Notes: a model not told the origin generated them from the letters alone. DNA of 8,825 bases from Patescibacteria group bacterium (GCA_023380695.1 JAMCRT010000014.1:1-8825); one strand, 5' to 3'; shown: positions 1 to 7,569, numbered from the stretch's first letter. Made by a program: numbers and translations.

Positions 1-50
1 TATTACAAGTAAAACTATTAATAAAGTAGGCTTAGTATTGATTTTAGTCA

Positions 51-202
51 TTATTTAAATAGTAAAGATACCATTTGTCTTGTAACAGGTTCCCCTTCTA
101 ATTTAGTTGTACGATAAACCATTTCAGGCATAAAATCACGTGAAAACTTTAAGACATCTTCTTTTAATATCTTCTTATATATTTTTTATTATTTGACCAC
201 AT
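51..202 (-). pseudogene. Possible small ORF (about 50 codons) broken by a one-base frameshift in an A6 run
   Basis: On the minus strand an open frame ends at TAA (53-51) and runs back to a stop at 188-186. It reads like protein, with segments such as LKFSRDFMPEMVYRTT and LEGEPVTRQMVSLLFK. A different frame starts at ATG 202-200 (MWSNNKK). One extra A in the run of six As (+ strand T run, 182-187) would join the two into a continuous 50-residue protein. A -10-like TATATT (215-210) ends seven bases before that ATG, the same geometry as other starts here. I do not recognise the product. It could be a decayed gene, a sequencing error, a slippage-expressed gene, or chance: 45 open codons can occur randomly in AT-rich DNA. 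If the frame is unbroken, the shortest ATG-initiated product starts at 131 and has 27 residues. Confidence 0.3.
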
Positions 203-277
203 ATACTGTAATATATTAAAAACTTTTATGTTTATACTACTTTTTTTAAATATTGCAACCTAATGTATAGCAAACGA

Positions 278-306
278 TTGAAAAAATAAATACTAAATGA
301 TAGAAT
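278..306 (+). promoter_or_regulatory. Promoter of the surface-protein gene, apparently giving a leaderless mRNA
   Basis: TTGAAA (278-283) and TAGAAT (301-306) are separated by 17 bases, each one mismatch from the sigma-70 consensus. Transcription would be expected to start around 313, just before the ATG at 315. The earlier in-frame ATG at 297 lies upstream of the -10 box, so it would not be in this transcript. Confidence 0.55.
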
Positions 307-314
307 TTTGTTTA

Positions 315-3300
315 ATGTATAGGTATAGATTATTAATAATTTTACTTGTAATATTATTGCTCCCTCTATTATTACATACTCATGTTTTTGCACAAGATTA
401 TACCTCTTCTGAGATTAGATCTATGAGTGTAGATTCTAAAATAGTACCAACAGGAAATGGTAATGGTTATTATATAGTATCCAAAAATGGAATAGTACAA
501 TCATTGGGGTTTGCTAAATATTATGGAGGATTAAATAATATAGCTGTTGTACCAAACCGTAATGTTGTAGATATGGTTGTGACACCAAATGATAATGGTT
601 ATTATATTTTAACTCAAGATGGAGGTGTATATACTTTTGGTGATGCCAAATTTTATGGCTCTTTATATAATGTCCAAAATGTTCCGATAAGAGTGGCTGT
701 TAGTATTAAACTTACAACAACAGGGAATGGGTATTATATAATGACAAAAGAGGGGGGAATATATACTTTTGGTGATGCAGTATTTCAAGGATCTGCATAT
801 ACATATCAGAATCCCCCAACAGTTAATGCAGTGTCATTACAAATAACAAATGGTGGGTATTATATCCTAGAAGAAAATGGTGGTATATACACATTTGGTA
901 CAGCCCCTTTTTATGGATCAATGTTTAATATATCAGGTAATATAGATAGAACATCAATAGGATTACAGTTAACATCACAAGGTTATATGATACAGACATC
1001 TGATGGAGGTGTATATACTTTTGGTAATGCCAAATTTTATGGGTCTATATTTAATATTATAAACCCTCAATCACATATAGTTACAGATATAGCTGTACTT
1101 TCTGGAGATACTGGATATTATGTTCTTGTATCAAATGGGGCTGTATATACATTTGGTAGTGCAGTATATCTCGGTAATTATACAACATTAGGTATATCTA
1201 ACATAGGAGTTATCACAAATACAGGATCATTAACTGTTAATGGAGATAGTGCTTTAAATGGAAATTTATCCGTTATTGGTGTTGTTACTGCACCATTCCT
1301 TAATATTAATAATATCAATATGTTAGATAACCTTTATTTTAATGGTAAAAATCCGCAGATAGATTCAGGGTCAAGTCCACTTACTTTTAATGGTAATGGT
1401 TCAACTGGAAATATATGTTTTTTCTCATGTAATAATAGTGCATCTTCAAATGGATCTTTGTCACTTCTTGGAGGTGCATTATTTGGTGGAAATCTTAATG
1501 TAGGTGGCAGTAGTACTAATATATTTAATGGAAATACACTGTTTAAAAATAATATAACTGTATCTGGAAACACTACAACAAATGGTATTACAAATACTGG
1601 AAATATATCAACAAGCAATGTATATCAAATAAGTGGAGAAACAATATTGTCAAACCTTGGAATAAATAATATCTTTATTGGAATAGGTGCAGGAGCATCT
1701 AACACTACAGGGAATTATAACTCATTTTTTGGTCAGGATGCAGGATACTCTAATACCGTTGGGGGAGCCAACTCATTTGTAGGGCAGGGTGCAGGACTCT
1801 CTAATACTGTTGGGGGAGCTAACTCATTTTTTGGTCAGGATGCAGGATATGCTAACACTACAGGGTCTTTGAACACATTTTTGGGTCTTCAGGCAGGATA
1901 TACAGATAATGGTTCCAATGCAAACACTAATGGAAGTGAAAATACATATATAGGATATCAATCTGGTGCTGGTACACCTACACAATATAATAATGCTGGT
2001 GCAATAGGATATCAATCACTTGTATCTGAATCTAGTGCTTTTGTAATAGGTAATGGATCTATAAATGTAGGTATAGGGACTCAAACACCAAATGCTACAC
2101 TTGAGATAACTGGTACAGGAAATTCAAGTACTAACAATTATCTTGATATAACATCATCTAGTGGAACATCAGGTAATGTATTTAGTATTGCAAACAATGG
2201 AAATGTAACAGTATCTGGAAACACTATAACTAATGGATTAACAAATACAGGTAATATTACATCTACTGGGACAGGTATATTTTCTTCTTATGTTATAGCA
2301 TCATTATATAAGATAGCTGGTTTTACAGTACTTTCTGATGGAGGAAATAATGAAAATATATTTGTTGGTACGTTTGCTGGAAATGCTAATACTGGATATT
2401 ATAACTCATTTCTGGGACAGGCCGCAGGATATTCTAACACCACAGGAAGTTATAACTCATTTCTGGGGCAGAGTGCAGGATACTCTAACATTACTGGAAA
2501 TTATAACTCATTTGTAGGGAATGGTGCAGGATATACTAATACCTCAGGGTATTTGAACTCATTTCTTGGAATGGATGCAGGATATGCTAACACTACTGGT
2601 AGTCATAACTCATTTGTGGGACAGGCTACAGGATTCTATAACACCACAGGAAGTTATAACTCATTTGTGGGACAGGAGGCAGGATATACAGCAAATATTG
2701 GTAATGCAAACATTACTGGAAGTGAAAATACATATATAGGATATCAGTCAGGTGCAGGTACATCTACACAATATACTAATGCTGGTGCAATAGGATATCA
2801 AGCACTTGTATCTGAATCTAGTGCTTTTGTTATAGGTAATGGATCCATAAATGTAGGTATAGGAACACAAACACCAAATGCTACACTTGAGATAACTGGT
2901 ACTGGAAATTTAAGTACTAACAATTATCTTGATATTACATCATCTAGTGGAACATCAGTATTCAGTATTGCAAACAATGGAAATGTAACAGCATCTGGGC
3001 ATATAATAATCACAGGTACATCTCCTACAATAGCTACAGATACTGGTGCTGGAACTGGAGCTACTGTATCTCTTGGATCAGGATCTACAGATACAAGTGG
3101 TATTATAAATCTAACTGAGGGAACAGCTTCATGGGGAACAGGTACACAAGCTACTGTTACATTTAATACGGCTTATGGTGCAACTCCAGTAGTTGTAATA
3201 ACACCTGCAAATTCTGAAACTGGAGCAAATGTTGCAGCAAGAGGGATTTATGTAACAGAAACAACAACAGGATTTAGTGTAAACTTTACAACTGCAGATA

Positions 3301-3344
3301 CAGCTGCTAATGGTTACGTATTTAACTATATTGTAATACAATAA
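315..3344 (+). CDS. Large secreted repeat-rich surface protein, adhesin or fibre-like
   Basis: This is a protein of about 1009 residues from the ATG at 315. An in-frame ATG at 297 would add six residues, but 315 is preferred because the promoter lies between them and the N-terminus becomes a clean Sec signal peptide: MYRYR, a Leu/Ile core, then VFA with cleavage likely after residue 26. Residues about 47-290 hold six repeats of the type GYYIL-x-DGGVYTFGDAKFYGS. A Gly/Asn/Thr/Ser-rich linker follows, with apparently the only two mature cysteines (C368, C372). Two arrays of 17-residue NSFxGQxAGYxNTTG repeats (about 450-556 and 679-816) each lead into an NVGIGTQTPNATLEI motif (about 585 and 847). 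The last 110 residues form a Gly/Thr-rich beta domain resembling C-terminal domains of CPR surface proteins and phage fibres, from memory of family patterns. There is no LPXTG motif, C-terminal membrane segment or S74 endosialidase domain, so anchoring is unknown. Adhesion to a host or surface is inference. Confidence 0.8.
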   Translation: MYRYRLLIILLVILLLPLLLHTHVFAQDYTSSEIRSMSVDSKIVPTGNGNGYYIVSKNGIVQSLGFAKYYGGLNNIAVVPNRNVVDMVVTPNDNGYYILTQDGGVYTFGDAKFYGSLYNVQNVPIRVAVSIKLTTTGNGYYIMTKEGGIYTFGDAVFQGSAYTYQNPPTVNAVSLQITNGGYYILEENGGIYTFGTAPFYGSMFNISGNIDRTSIGLQLTSQGYMIQTSDGGVYTFGNAKFYGSIFNIINPQSHIVTDIAVLSGDTGYYVLVSNGAVYTFGSAVYLGNYTTLGISNIGVITNTGSLTVNGDSALNGNLSVIGVVTAPFLNINNINMLDNLYFNGKNPQIDSGSSPLTFNGNGSTGNICFFSCNNSASSNGSLSLLGGALFGGNLNVGGSSTNIFNGNTLFKNNITVSGNTTTNGITNTGNISTSNVYQISGETILSNLGINNIFIGIGAGASNTTGNYNSFFGQDAGYSNTVGGANSFVGQGAGLSNTVGGANSFFGQDAGYANTTGSLNTFLGLQAGYTDNGSNANTNGSENTYIGYQSGAGTPTQYNNAGAIGYQSLVSESSAFVIGNGSINVGIGTQTPNATLEITGTGNSSTNNYLDITSSSGTSGNVFSIANNGNVTVSGNTITNGLTNTGNITSTGTGIFSSYVIASLYKIAGFTVLSDGGNNENIFVGTFAGNANTGYYNSFLGQAAGYSNTTGSYNSFLGQSAGYSNITGNYNSFVGNGAGYTNTSGYLNSFLGMDAGYANTTGSHNSFVGQATGFYNTTGSYNSFVGQEAGYTANIGNANITGSENTYIGYQSGAGTSTQYTNAGAIGYQALVSESSAFVIGNGSINVGIGTQTPNATLEITGTGNLSTNNYLDITSSSGTSVFSIANNGNVTASGHIIITGTSPTIATDTGAGTGATVSLGSGSTDTSGIINLTEGTASWGTGTQATVTFNTAYGATPVVVITPANSETGANVAARGIYVTETTTGFSVNFTTADTAANGYVFNYIVIQ
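453..1185 (+). repeat. Six N-terminal YTFG-type protein repeats
   Basis: Six units of about 40-45 codons share GYYI-x(4)-GG-V/I-YTFG-x-A-x-F-x-GS. The first is degenerate (NGIVQSLGFAKYYGG) and the sixth ends YLGNY. At DNA level only short stretches are conserved, for example around ggaggtgtatatacttttgg at about 621 and 1005. They resemble the DGGIFAFGDA repeats of other bacterial secreted proteins. A beta-propeller-like or solenoid fold is possible but inferred. Confidence 0.75.
1662..1980 (+). repeat. Array A of 51-base (17-residue) repeats
   Basis: The array starts at IFIGIGAGASNTT and continues with three clear 17-residue units: GNYNSFFGQDAGYSNTV, GGANSFVGQGAGLSNTV and GGANSFFGQDAGYANTT. 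A longer unit (GSLNTFLGLQAGYTDNG) and GSENTYIGYQSGAG then close the array. The second and third units are nearly identical in DNA, pointing to unit-level duplication or gene conversion. Confidence 0.85.
1920..2998 (+). repeat. Long direct repeat (1920-2218 and 2706-2998) inside the surface-protein gene
   Basis: The two copies align with an offset of 786 bases, dropping to 780 after a 6-base (GGTAAT) deletion in the second copy near 2173. From 2101 and 2887 onward, 71 aligned bases show only three differences. Weaker similarity extends left to about 1556 and 2207 (TVSGNT-x-TNG-x-TNTGNI), so the duplicated module contains the 51-base array as well. The copies are in frame and keep the same protein motifs. 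Confidence 0.85.
2349..2760 (+). repeat. Array B of 51-base (17-residue) repeats
   Basis: This is a second array of the same family with more units than array A. After IFVGTFAGNANTG come units beginning YYNSF, GSYNSF, GNYNSF, GYLNSF, GSHNSF and GSYNSF, then GSENTYIGYQSGAG. Each unit keeps N-S-F-L/V-G-x-x-A/T-G-Y/F. The different unit counts of the two arrays imply gain or loss by slippage or recombination. Confidence 0.85.
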
Positions 3345-3352
3345 AACCTAAA

Positions 3353-4171
3353 TTATATGCCTTCTACAAATTTCTTTAAGGTTTGAAAAAGCATAGCGAC
3401 TGTCATGGGACCAATTCCACCAACTGATGGAACAAAAAATCCGGCAATATCTATAACATCATTTGATATACCTCCAAATACTTTTCCAGAAAAATCTGCA
3501 GATGCCCCAATATTAATACAATATGCACCTTTTTTAATATCATTTTTCGATATTAAAAAAGAAATACCTGCAGTAAATACTATCACATCTGCATATTTTG
3601 AATATTTTGATATATCACCTACAAATTTATCTACTATTGTAATATTAAACTTGTACAATGATAAATAATTGATTATTAATCTACCTACAAACCCTTCACC
3701 AACAATAAGAATATGGACTTTATTTTCTATATTCAATTTTTCAAAAATATATCTAAATGCTAGAAAAACACCTGGTGCAACCTTATATTCTCCTAAAAGT
3801 ACTTTAGAGTAATTATATCCAGTAAGACAATCTATATCTTTTTTATAATCAATCTTTTCTAAATATATTTTGCTATTTCTAATACCAACTAATGGTAATT
3901 GCAATAAAAATGCGTCAATATTGTCATCTTTATTATAATTATCTATTTCTGTTTCTAAATTTTCAAATCCAGAAGGAAATTTTTTCAATTCAACATTTAC
4001 ACCAATATATTTTGCAAATTTTATTTTTTCATTGATAAAAATATTACTCAATCTATCATCTCCAACTTGTATTATTCCAAGAGTAGGGGATACATCAAAT
4101 TTTTCAAAATACTCTTTTAATTGTTCTCTAATTATTAAAGATTCTTTTTTACCATCAAAAATTTTATTCAT
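3353..4171 (-). CDS. folD: Divergent FolD-family methylenetetrahydrofolate dehydrogenase/cyclohydrolase
   Basis: The 272-residue product (E. coli FolD has 288) is last in the pyrG operon; its ATG overlaps the glyA stop by eight bases. FolD normally interconverts 5,10-methylene-, 5,10-methenyl- and 10-formyl-tetrahydrofolate in the cytosol using NADP. Family landmarks are SNIFINEK (42-49), LLQLPL (89-94), KDID (111-114), the nucleotide-binding VGEGFVG (157-163) and VGGIGPMT (250-257). Aligned by eye with E. coli FolD, catalytic Lys54 (K49), Gln98 (Q91) and Asp121 (D114) are kept. Tyr50 is Phe45, Gly122 is Cys115, the PCTP motif is reduced to AP, and the H-R at the end of beta-2 of the cofactor domain is D181-K182. 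The fold is clear; whether both activities remain is not. An acidic residue at the end of that strand often favours NAD over NADP. There is no Shine-Dalgarno sequence, so translation is probably coupled to glyA. Confidence 0.85.
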   Translation of the reverse strand: MNKIFDGKKESLIIREQLKEYFEKFDVSPTLGIIQVGDDRLSNIFINEKIKFAKYIGVNVELKKFPSGFENLETEIDNYNKDDNIDAFLLQLPLVGIRNSKIYLEKIDYKKDIDCLTGYNYSKVLLGEYKVAPGVFLAFRYIFEKLNIENKVHILIVGEGFVGRLIINYLSLYKFNITIVDKFVGDISKYSKYADVIVFTAGISFLISKNDIKKGAYCINIGASADFSGKVFGGISNDVIDIAGFFVPSVGGIGPMTVAMLFQTLKKFVEGI

Positions 4172-5399
4172 AATAGTCAGGAATAGGATAATTTTTTACA
4201 AATTTTAGTATTGTTTCTTTTATATTTTTGAGTATTTTAGCATTATCTCTATTTTTAATACTCTCAAAAATTAAATCTGCTATTTTCTCCATACATTTTT
4301 CATTCATACCTCTAGATGTCATAGCAGGTGTACCTATCCTTATACCACTTGTAACCCATGCAGATTTTGTATCATTTGGTATTGTTGATTTTGATACTGC
4401 AATATTTACACTATCTAATAGATTTTGTGCATCAACACCAGAAATATGCATATTACTTAAATCAATCACAAAAAGATGATTATCAGTACCAGAAGATAAT
4501 ATGTCAAATCCACGATTCATGAAAGCATCAGATAAGTATCTTGCATTAAGTAATACATTCTCTTGATATTTCTTAAAAGAGGGTAGTAATACTTCACCAA
4601 AAGATACAGCTTTTGCTGCAATTGTATGTTCCATAGGGCCTCCCTGAATTCCTGGAAACACAGATTTCTGTATTTTACTAAAAACATCTTTATTATTTGT
4701 AAATATCATAGCACCTCTAGGACCTCTAAGAGTTTTGTGAGTAGTACTTGTAATAACATCAGCATATTCCACTGGTGATGGATGTAGATTAGTAGCAATA
4801 AGTCCCGCAATATGAGAAATATCTGCAACTAAATATGCGCCCACAAAATTTGCAATCTCTCTGAATTTTTTAAAATCAATAATTCTAGAATAAGCACTTG
4901 CACCACAAACAATCATTTTGGGCTTGATTTTTTTTGCAATTTCTAAAACATTATCATAATCTATATATCCAGTGTTATTTACTCCATAGTGATGAAAATC
5001 AAATAGTTTTCCAGAAAAATTGACCTTTGATCCATGAGTAAGATGTCCACCTGAGGAAAGATTCATACTCAAAATCTTATCATTAACATTCAGAAGAGCA
5101 AAATAAGTCGCCATATTTGCTTGAGATCCACTATGTAATTGAACATTAACAAATTCTACATTAAAAAGTTTCCTAGCTCTATTAATAGCAAGGTTTTCAA
5201 TTTCATCTATATATTTACATCCTCCATAATACCTTGCATTTGGATATCCTTCTGCATATTTATTGGTAAATATTGATCCTTGGGCATCTAGAACAGCCTT
5301 ACTTACATAATTTTCTGATGCGATTAACTCTATTGTATTCTCCTGCCTTGTTTTTTCTTCTTTAAGTATTGATAGGAATTCTTTATCTTGATATGTCAT
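4164..5399 (-). CDS. glyA: Serine hydroxymethyltransferase
   Basis: The 411-residue PLP enzyme converts serine and tetrahydrofolate to glycine and 5,10-methylene-tetrahydrofolate. The match is end to end: IELIASENYVS (23-33), NKYAEGYPNARYYGGC (46-61), DISHIAGL (193-200), the PLP lysine K222 in TTHKTLRGPRG, FPGIQGGP (248-255) and SGIRIGTPAMTSRG (351-364), whose Arg binds the substrate carboxylate. Length is normal (E. coli 417). The start chosen is ATG 5399, four bases after the dcd stop. A TTG at 5414 would add MYNRN and overlap dcd, with no support. AGGAA lies just before the ATG, too close for a normal Shine-Dalgarno, so re-initiation from dcd is likely. It supplies the one-carbon donor needed to turn Dcd-derived dUMP into dTMP. 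Confidence 0.96.
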   Translation of the reverse strand: MTYQDKEFLSILKEEKTRQENTIELIASENYVSKAVLDAQGSIFTNKYAEGYPNARYYGGCKYIDEIENLAINRARKLFNVEFVNVQLHSGSQANMATYFALLNVNDKILSMNLSSGGHLTHGSKVNFSGKLFDFHHYGVNNTGYIDYDNVLEIAKKIKPKMIVCGASAYSRIIDFKKFREIANFVGAYLVADISHIAGLIATNLHPSPVEYADVITSTTHKTLRGPRGAMIFTNNKDVFSKIQKSVFPGIQGGPMEHTIAAKAVSFGEVLLPSFKKYQENVLLNARYLSDAFMNRGFDILSSGTDNHLFVIDLSNMHISGVDAQNLLDSVNIAVSKSTIPNDTKSAWVTSGIRIGTPAMTSRGMNEKCMEKIADLIFESIKNRDNAKILKNIKETILKFVKNYPIPDYYE

Positions 5400-5403
5400 A
5401 TTC

Positions 5404-5961
5404 CTATTGTACAAAATCTTTCCATAGTTTAGAAGAAGTAGGGTCTATTTGTCCTTGATATTTATTATTATATTCACCATATAATTTAGATGGAATTGAT
5501 AACATTTTTTGAAATGCCAATTGAGCAATTTTCATATCAGGATATATTTTTATTGGTAGTCTCGAAAGATTTGTTATCTCCAGAGTAAGTGTGCCTTCAA
5601 ATCCTGGATCAACATATCCTGCAGTTGCATGAATAATTAATCCTAGTCTTCCAAGAGAAGATTTACCTTCAATCCGTGCTACAAGAAAAGATGGAATTTT
5701 TACATATTCAATTGTAGCACCTAATACAAATTCTCCTGGGTGTATAATAAAATAACCTTTATCTGTAATATCAATTAATTTACCAAATTCATCATTAGAT
5801 TTAACATCTATATATTCTTTTGTGTAATTATCAAAAATAATAAATTTAGAGGAAAGGTGTAAATCATATGATGAAGGTTGTAGAGATTCTTTATTAAAAG
5901 GTTTTATAACAATTTCACCTTTTTCTATATTTTCTTGTATATCTTTATCTGATAGTACCAT
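5404..5961 (-). CDS. dcd: dCTP deaminase, probably bifunctional dCTP deaminase/dUTPase
   Basis: The 185-residue trimeric nucleotide-hydrolase-family enzyme has the core ARIEGKSSLGRLGL (95-108), HATAGYVDPGFEG (111-123) and TLTLEITN (124-131), with E128 as the predicted catalytic glutamate. QPSSYDLHLSS (28-38) and the C-terminal KYQGQ (167-171) are also family signatures. The TAG-Y-x-DPGF motif and the KYQGQ tail resemble the bifunctional Mycobacterium tuberculosis and Methanocaldococcus DCD-DUT enzymes, which take dCTP straight to dUMP. E. coli Dcd has TAHRIDPGW and stops at dUTP. Bifunctionality is therefore inferred. The ATG at 5961 lies inside the 3' end of pyrG (17-base overlap) and the stop is four bases before the glyA ATG, so the genes are co-transcribed and probably translationally coupled. 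No Shine-Dalgarno is seen. Confidence 0.94.
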   Translation of the reverse strand: MVLSDKDIQENIEKGEIVIKPFNKESLQPSSYDLHLSSKFIIFDNYTKEYIDVKSNDEFGKLIDITDKGYFIIHPGEFVLGATIEYVKIPSFLVARIEGKSSLGRLGLIIHATAGYVDPGFEGTLTLEITNLSRLPIKIYPDMKIAQLAFQKMLSIPSKLYGEYNNKYQGQIDPTSSKLWKDFVQ

Positions 5962-7561
5962 ATTTTTTATTTATTGAAGCTAAAATAAAATTACTAAATA
6001 ATGGATGAGGACTGAGAGGTCTTGATTTAAACTCCGGATGAAATTGAACTCCAACAAAAAATGGATGCTTAGGAATTTCAATAATTTCAACTAATTTTTC
6101 ATCTGGAGATAAACCTGCAAAAAGCATACCTAATCTCTCAAATTGAGTTCTATATTTATTATTAAACTCATATCTGTGTCTATGTCTTTCCTCTATTTGA
6201 TCTTTTTTATATGATAGATATGATATTGAATTATGATTTAGAACACAAGTATATTTACCAAGTCTCATACTACCTCCATAATTATTATCTTTTATTTTAT
6301 CTACTTGATCTGGCATTATATAAATTACAGGATCCTTAGTTTGTTTATCCATTTCAAAAGAACTAGCTTCTCTAAGATTTGCAACATTCCTTGCAAATTC
6401 AATAACTGCTATTTGCATACCCAAACATAAACCTAAATACGGAATATTATTTTTTCTTGCAAATGATACTGCATTTATTTTACCCTCTATTCCTCTACTG
6501 CCGAAACCTCCAGGTATTATTATTCCATCACACTCTTTTAAATTTCCATTAACTTCATCTTCTGCATCTATCCAAATAATATTTAAATGTACATTATTTG
6601 TCCATGCAGAAATCTTTAAAGACTCAACAACAGACACATACGAATCTACCATAGAAAATTCATCACTTTTATGATATTTTCCAATAATTCCTATATTTAC
6701 TTCTTTATCATATTTTTTATCTATACTCAGACAGAAATTCTTCCAATCACTAAAATCAATATCTTTATATGGAAGATTTAATAGATCAAGAATTTTTTTA
6801 TCTAGTTTCTGGTCAAAAAATTGCATAGGCACTTTATAAATACTATTAGTATCAGTATTAGAAAATACTGCATCTGTATCTACATTTGCAGATGTAACAA
6901 CTTTTTTCTTTCTAATCTCATCTAATTTATATTCCGATCTACCAATAATAATATCTGGAAATATCCCTCTTTCGTTTAATAACATAACTGATTGTTGTGT
7001 TGGTTTTGTTTTCATCTCACCAATACTTTTTGGTACTGGAAGATAAGTAATGTGAATATGTAATAAATTATCCCTTAATTTTCTTTTTAGAACTCTTTCT
7101 GCTTCATAATATATATCATTTTGATATTCACCAATAGTACCACCAATCTCAATAATCAATATATCACATTTTTGAGCTGCTTTCTCTATACGGGATATAA
7201 TTTCATTTCTAACATGTGGAATAACTTCTACACATGCTCCATCATATTTTAATCCTCTCTCATTTTGAATCACACTAAGGTATATTTGACCTGTAGTCAT
7301 TGCATTATCTTTAGAAAGATTGATATCTATAAATCTCTCATAATGACCTCCATCCATATCCATTTCATATCCATCATCTGTAACGAATACTTCACCGTGT
7401 TCTATTGGGTTCATAGTCCCAGCATCAACATTAATGTATGGATCACATTTTATAAAGGAGACGTTATTTCCGTGTTTTTTTAAAAGCAAACCGATTGATG
7501 AGGCAGATATTCCTTTTCCCAGTCCAGAGATTACACCTCCAGAAATAAAAATTAATTTCAT
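5945..7561 (-). CDS. pyrG: CTP synthase
   Basis: The 538-residue enzyme makes CTP from UTP, ATP and glutamine-derived ammonia in the cytosol. The N-terminal synthase domain (about 1-265) has the ATP loop GGVISGLGKG (8-17), DMDGGHYERF (68-77) and EIGGTIGE (138-145), supplying the metal-binding acidic residues. The C-terminal class I glutamine amidotransferase domain (about 289-538) has PGGFGSRG (350-357), the nucleophile C379 in GLCLGMQ, and H508/E510 in QFHPEF. Length is typical (E. coli 545), so it looks complete and active. The start chosen is ATG 7561; the adjacent TTG at 7564 would add one residue. It heads the operon, preceded by a promoter whose predicted start site is almost on the ATG and by no Shine-Dalgarno. 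Confidence 0.97.
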   Translation of the reverse strand: MKLIFISGGVISGLGKGISASSIGLLLKKHGNNVSFIKCDPYINVDAGTMNPIEHGEVFVTDDGYEMDMDGGHYERFIDINLSKDNAMTTGQIYLSVIQNERGLKYDGACVEVIPHVRNEIISRIEKAAQKCDILIIEIGGTIGEYQNDIYYEAERVLKRKLRDNLLHIHITYLPVPKSIGEMKTKPTQQSVMLLNERGIFPDIIIGRSEYKLDEIRKKKVVTSANVDTDAVFSNTDTNSIYKVPMQFFDQKLDKKILDLLNLPYKDIDFSDWKNFCLSIDKKYDKEVNIGIIGKYHKSDEFSMVDSYVSVVESLKISAWTNNVHLNIIWIDAEDEVNGNLKECDGIIIPGGFGSRGIEGKINAVSFARKNNIPYLGLCLGMQIAVIEFARNVANLREASSFEMDKQTKDPVIYIMPDQVDKIKDNNYGGSMRLGKYTCVLNHNSISYLSYKKDQIEERHRHRYEFNNKYRTQFERLGMLFAGLSPDEKLVEIIEIPKHPFFVGVQFHPEFKSRPLSPHPLFSNFILASINKKYGTIR

Positions 7562-7569
7562 CAATAGGA

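Noticed and set aside
193..217. Plus-strand TTGACC with TATATT-like sequence as an upstream promoter for the surface gene
   Set aside because: The hexamers are not at a workable 16-18 base spacing, and the 278-306 pair matches better.
297..314. ATG at 297 as the start of the surface protein
   Set aside because: It lies upstream of the -10 box, gives MIEFCL before the basic signal-peptide n-region, and is not supported by any Shine-Dalgarno; ATG 315 fits better. It cannot be excluded if an upstream promoter exists.
1334..2015. Minus-strand open frames inside the surface-protein gene
   Set aside because: They are antisense to low-complexity repeat coding sequence, have no family motif and no start context, and are cysteine-rich or hydrophobic in a way typical of shadow frames.
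1662..2760. Regularly spaced short repeats that could suggest a CRISPR-like array
   Set aside because: The 51-base units are in frame within a long coding sequence, have no constant repeat/variable spacer pattern, and translate to a clear 17-residue protein repeat.
3405..4479. Plus-strand open frames opposite folD and glyA
   Set aside because: Both lie opposite well-recognised enzyme genes and show no independent family signature.
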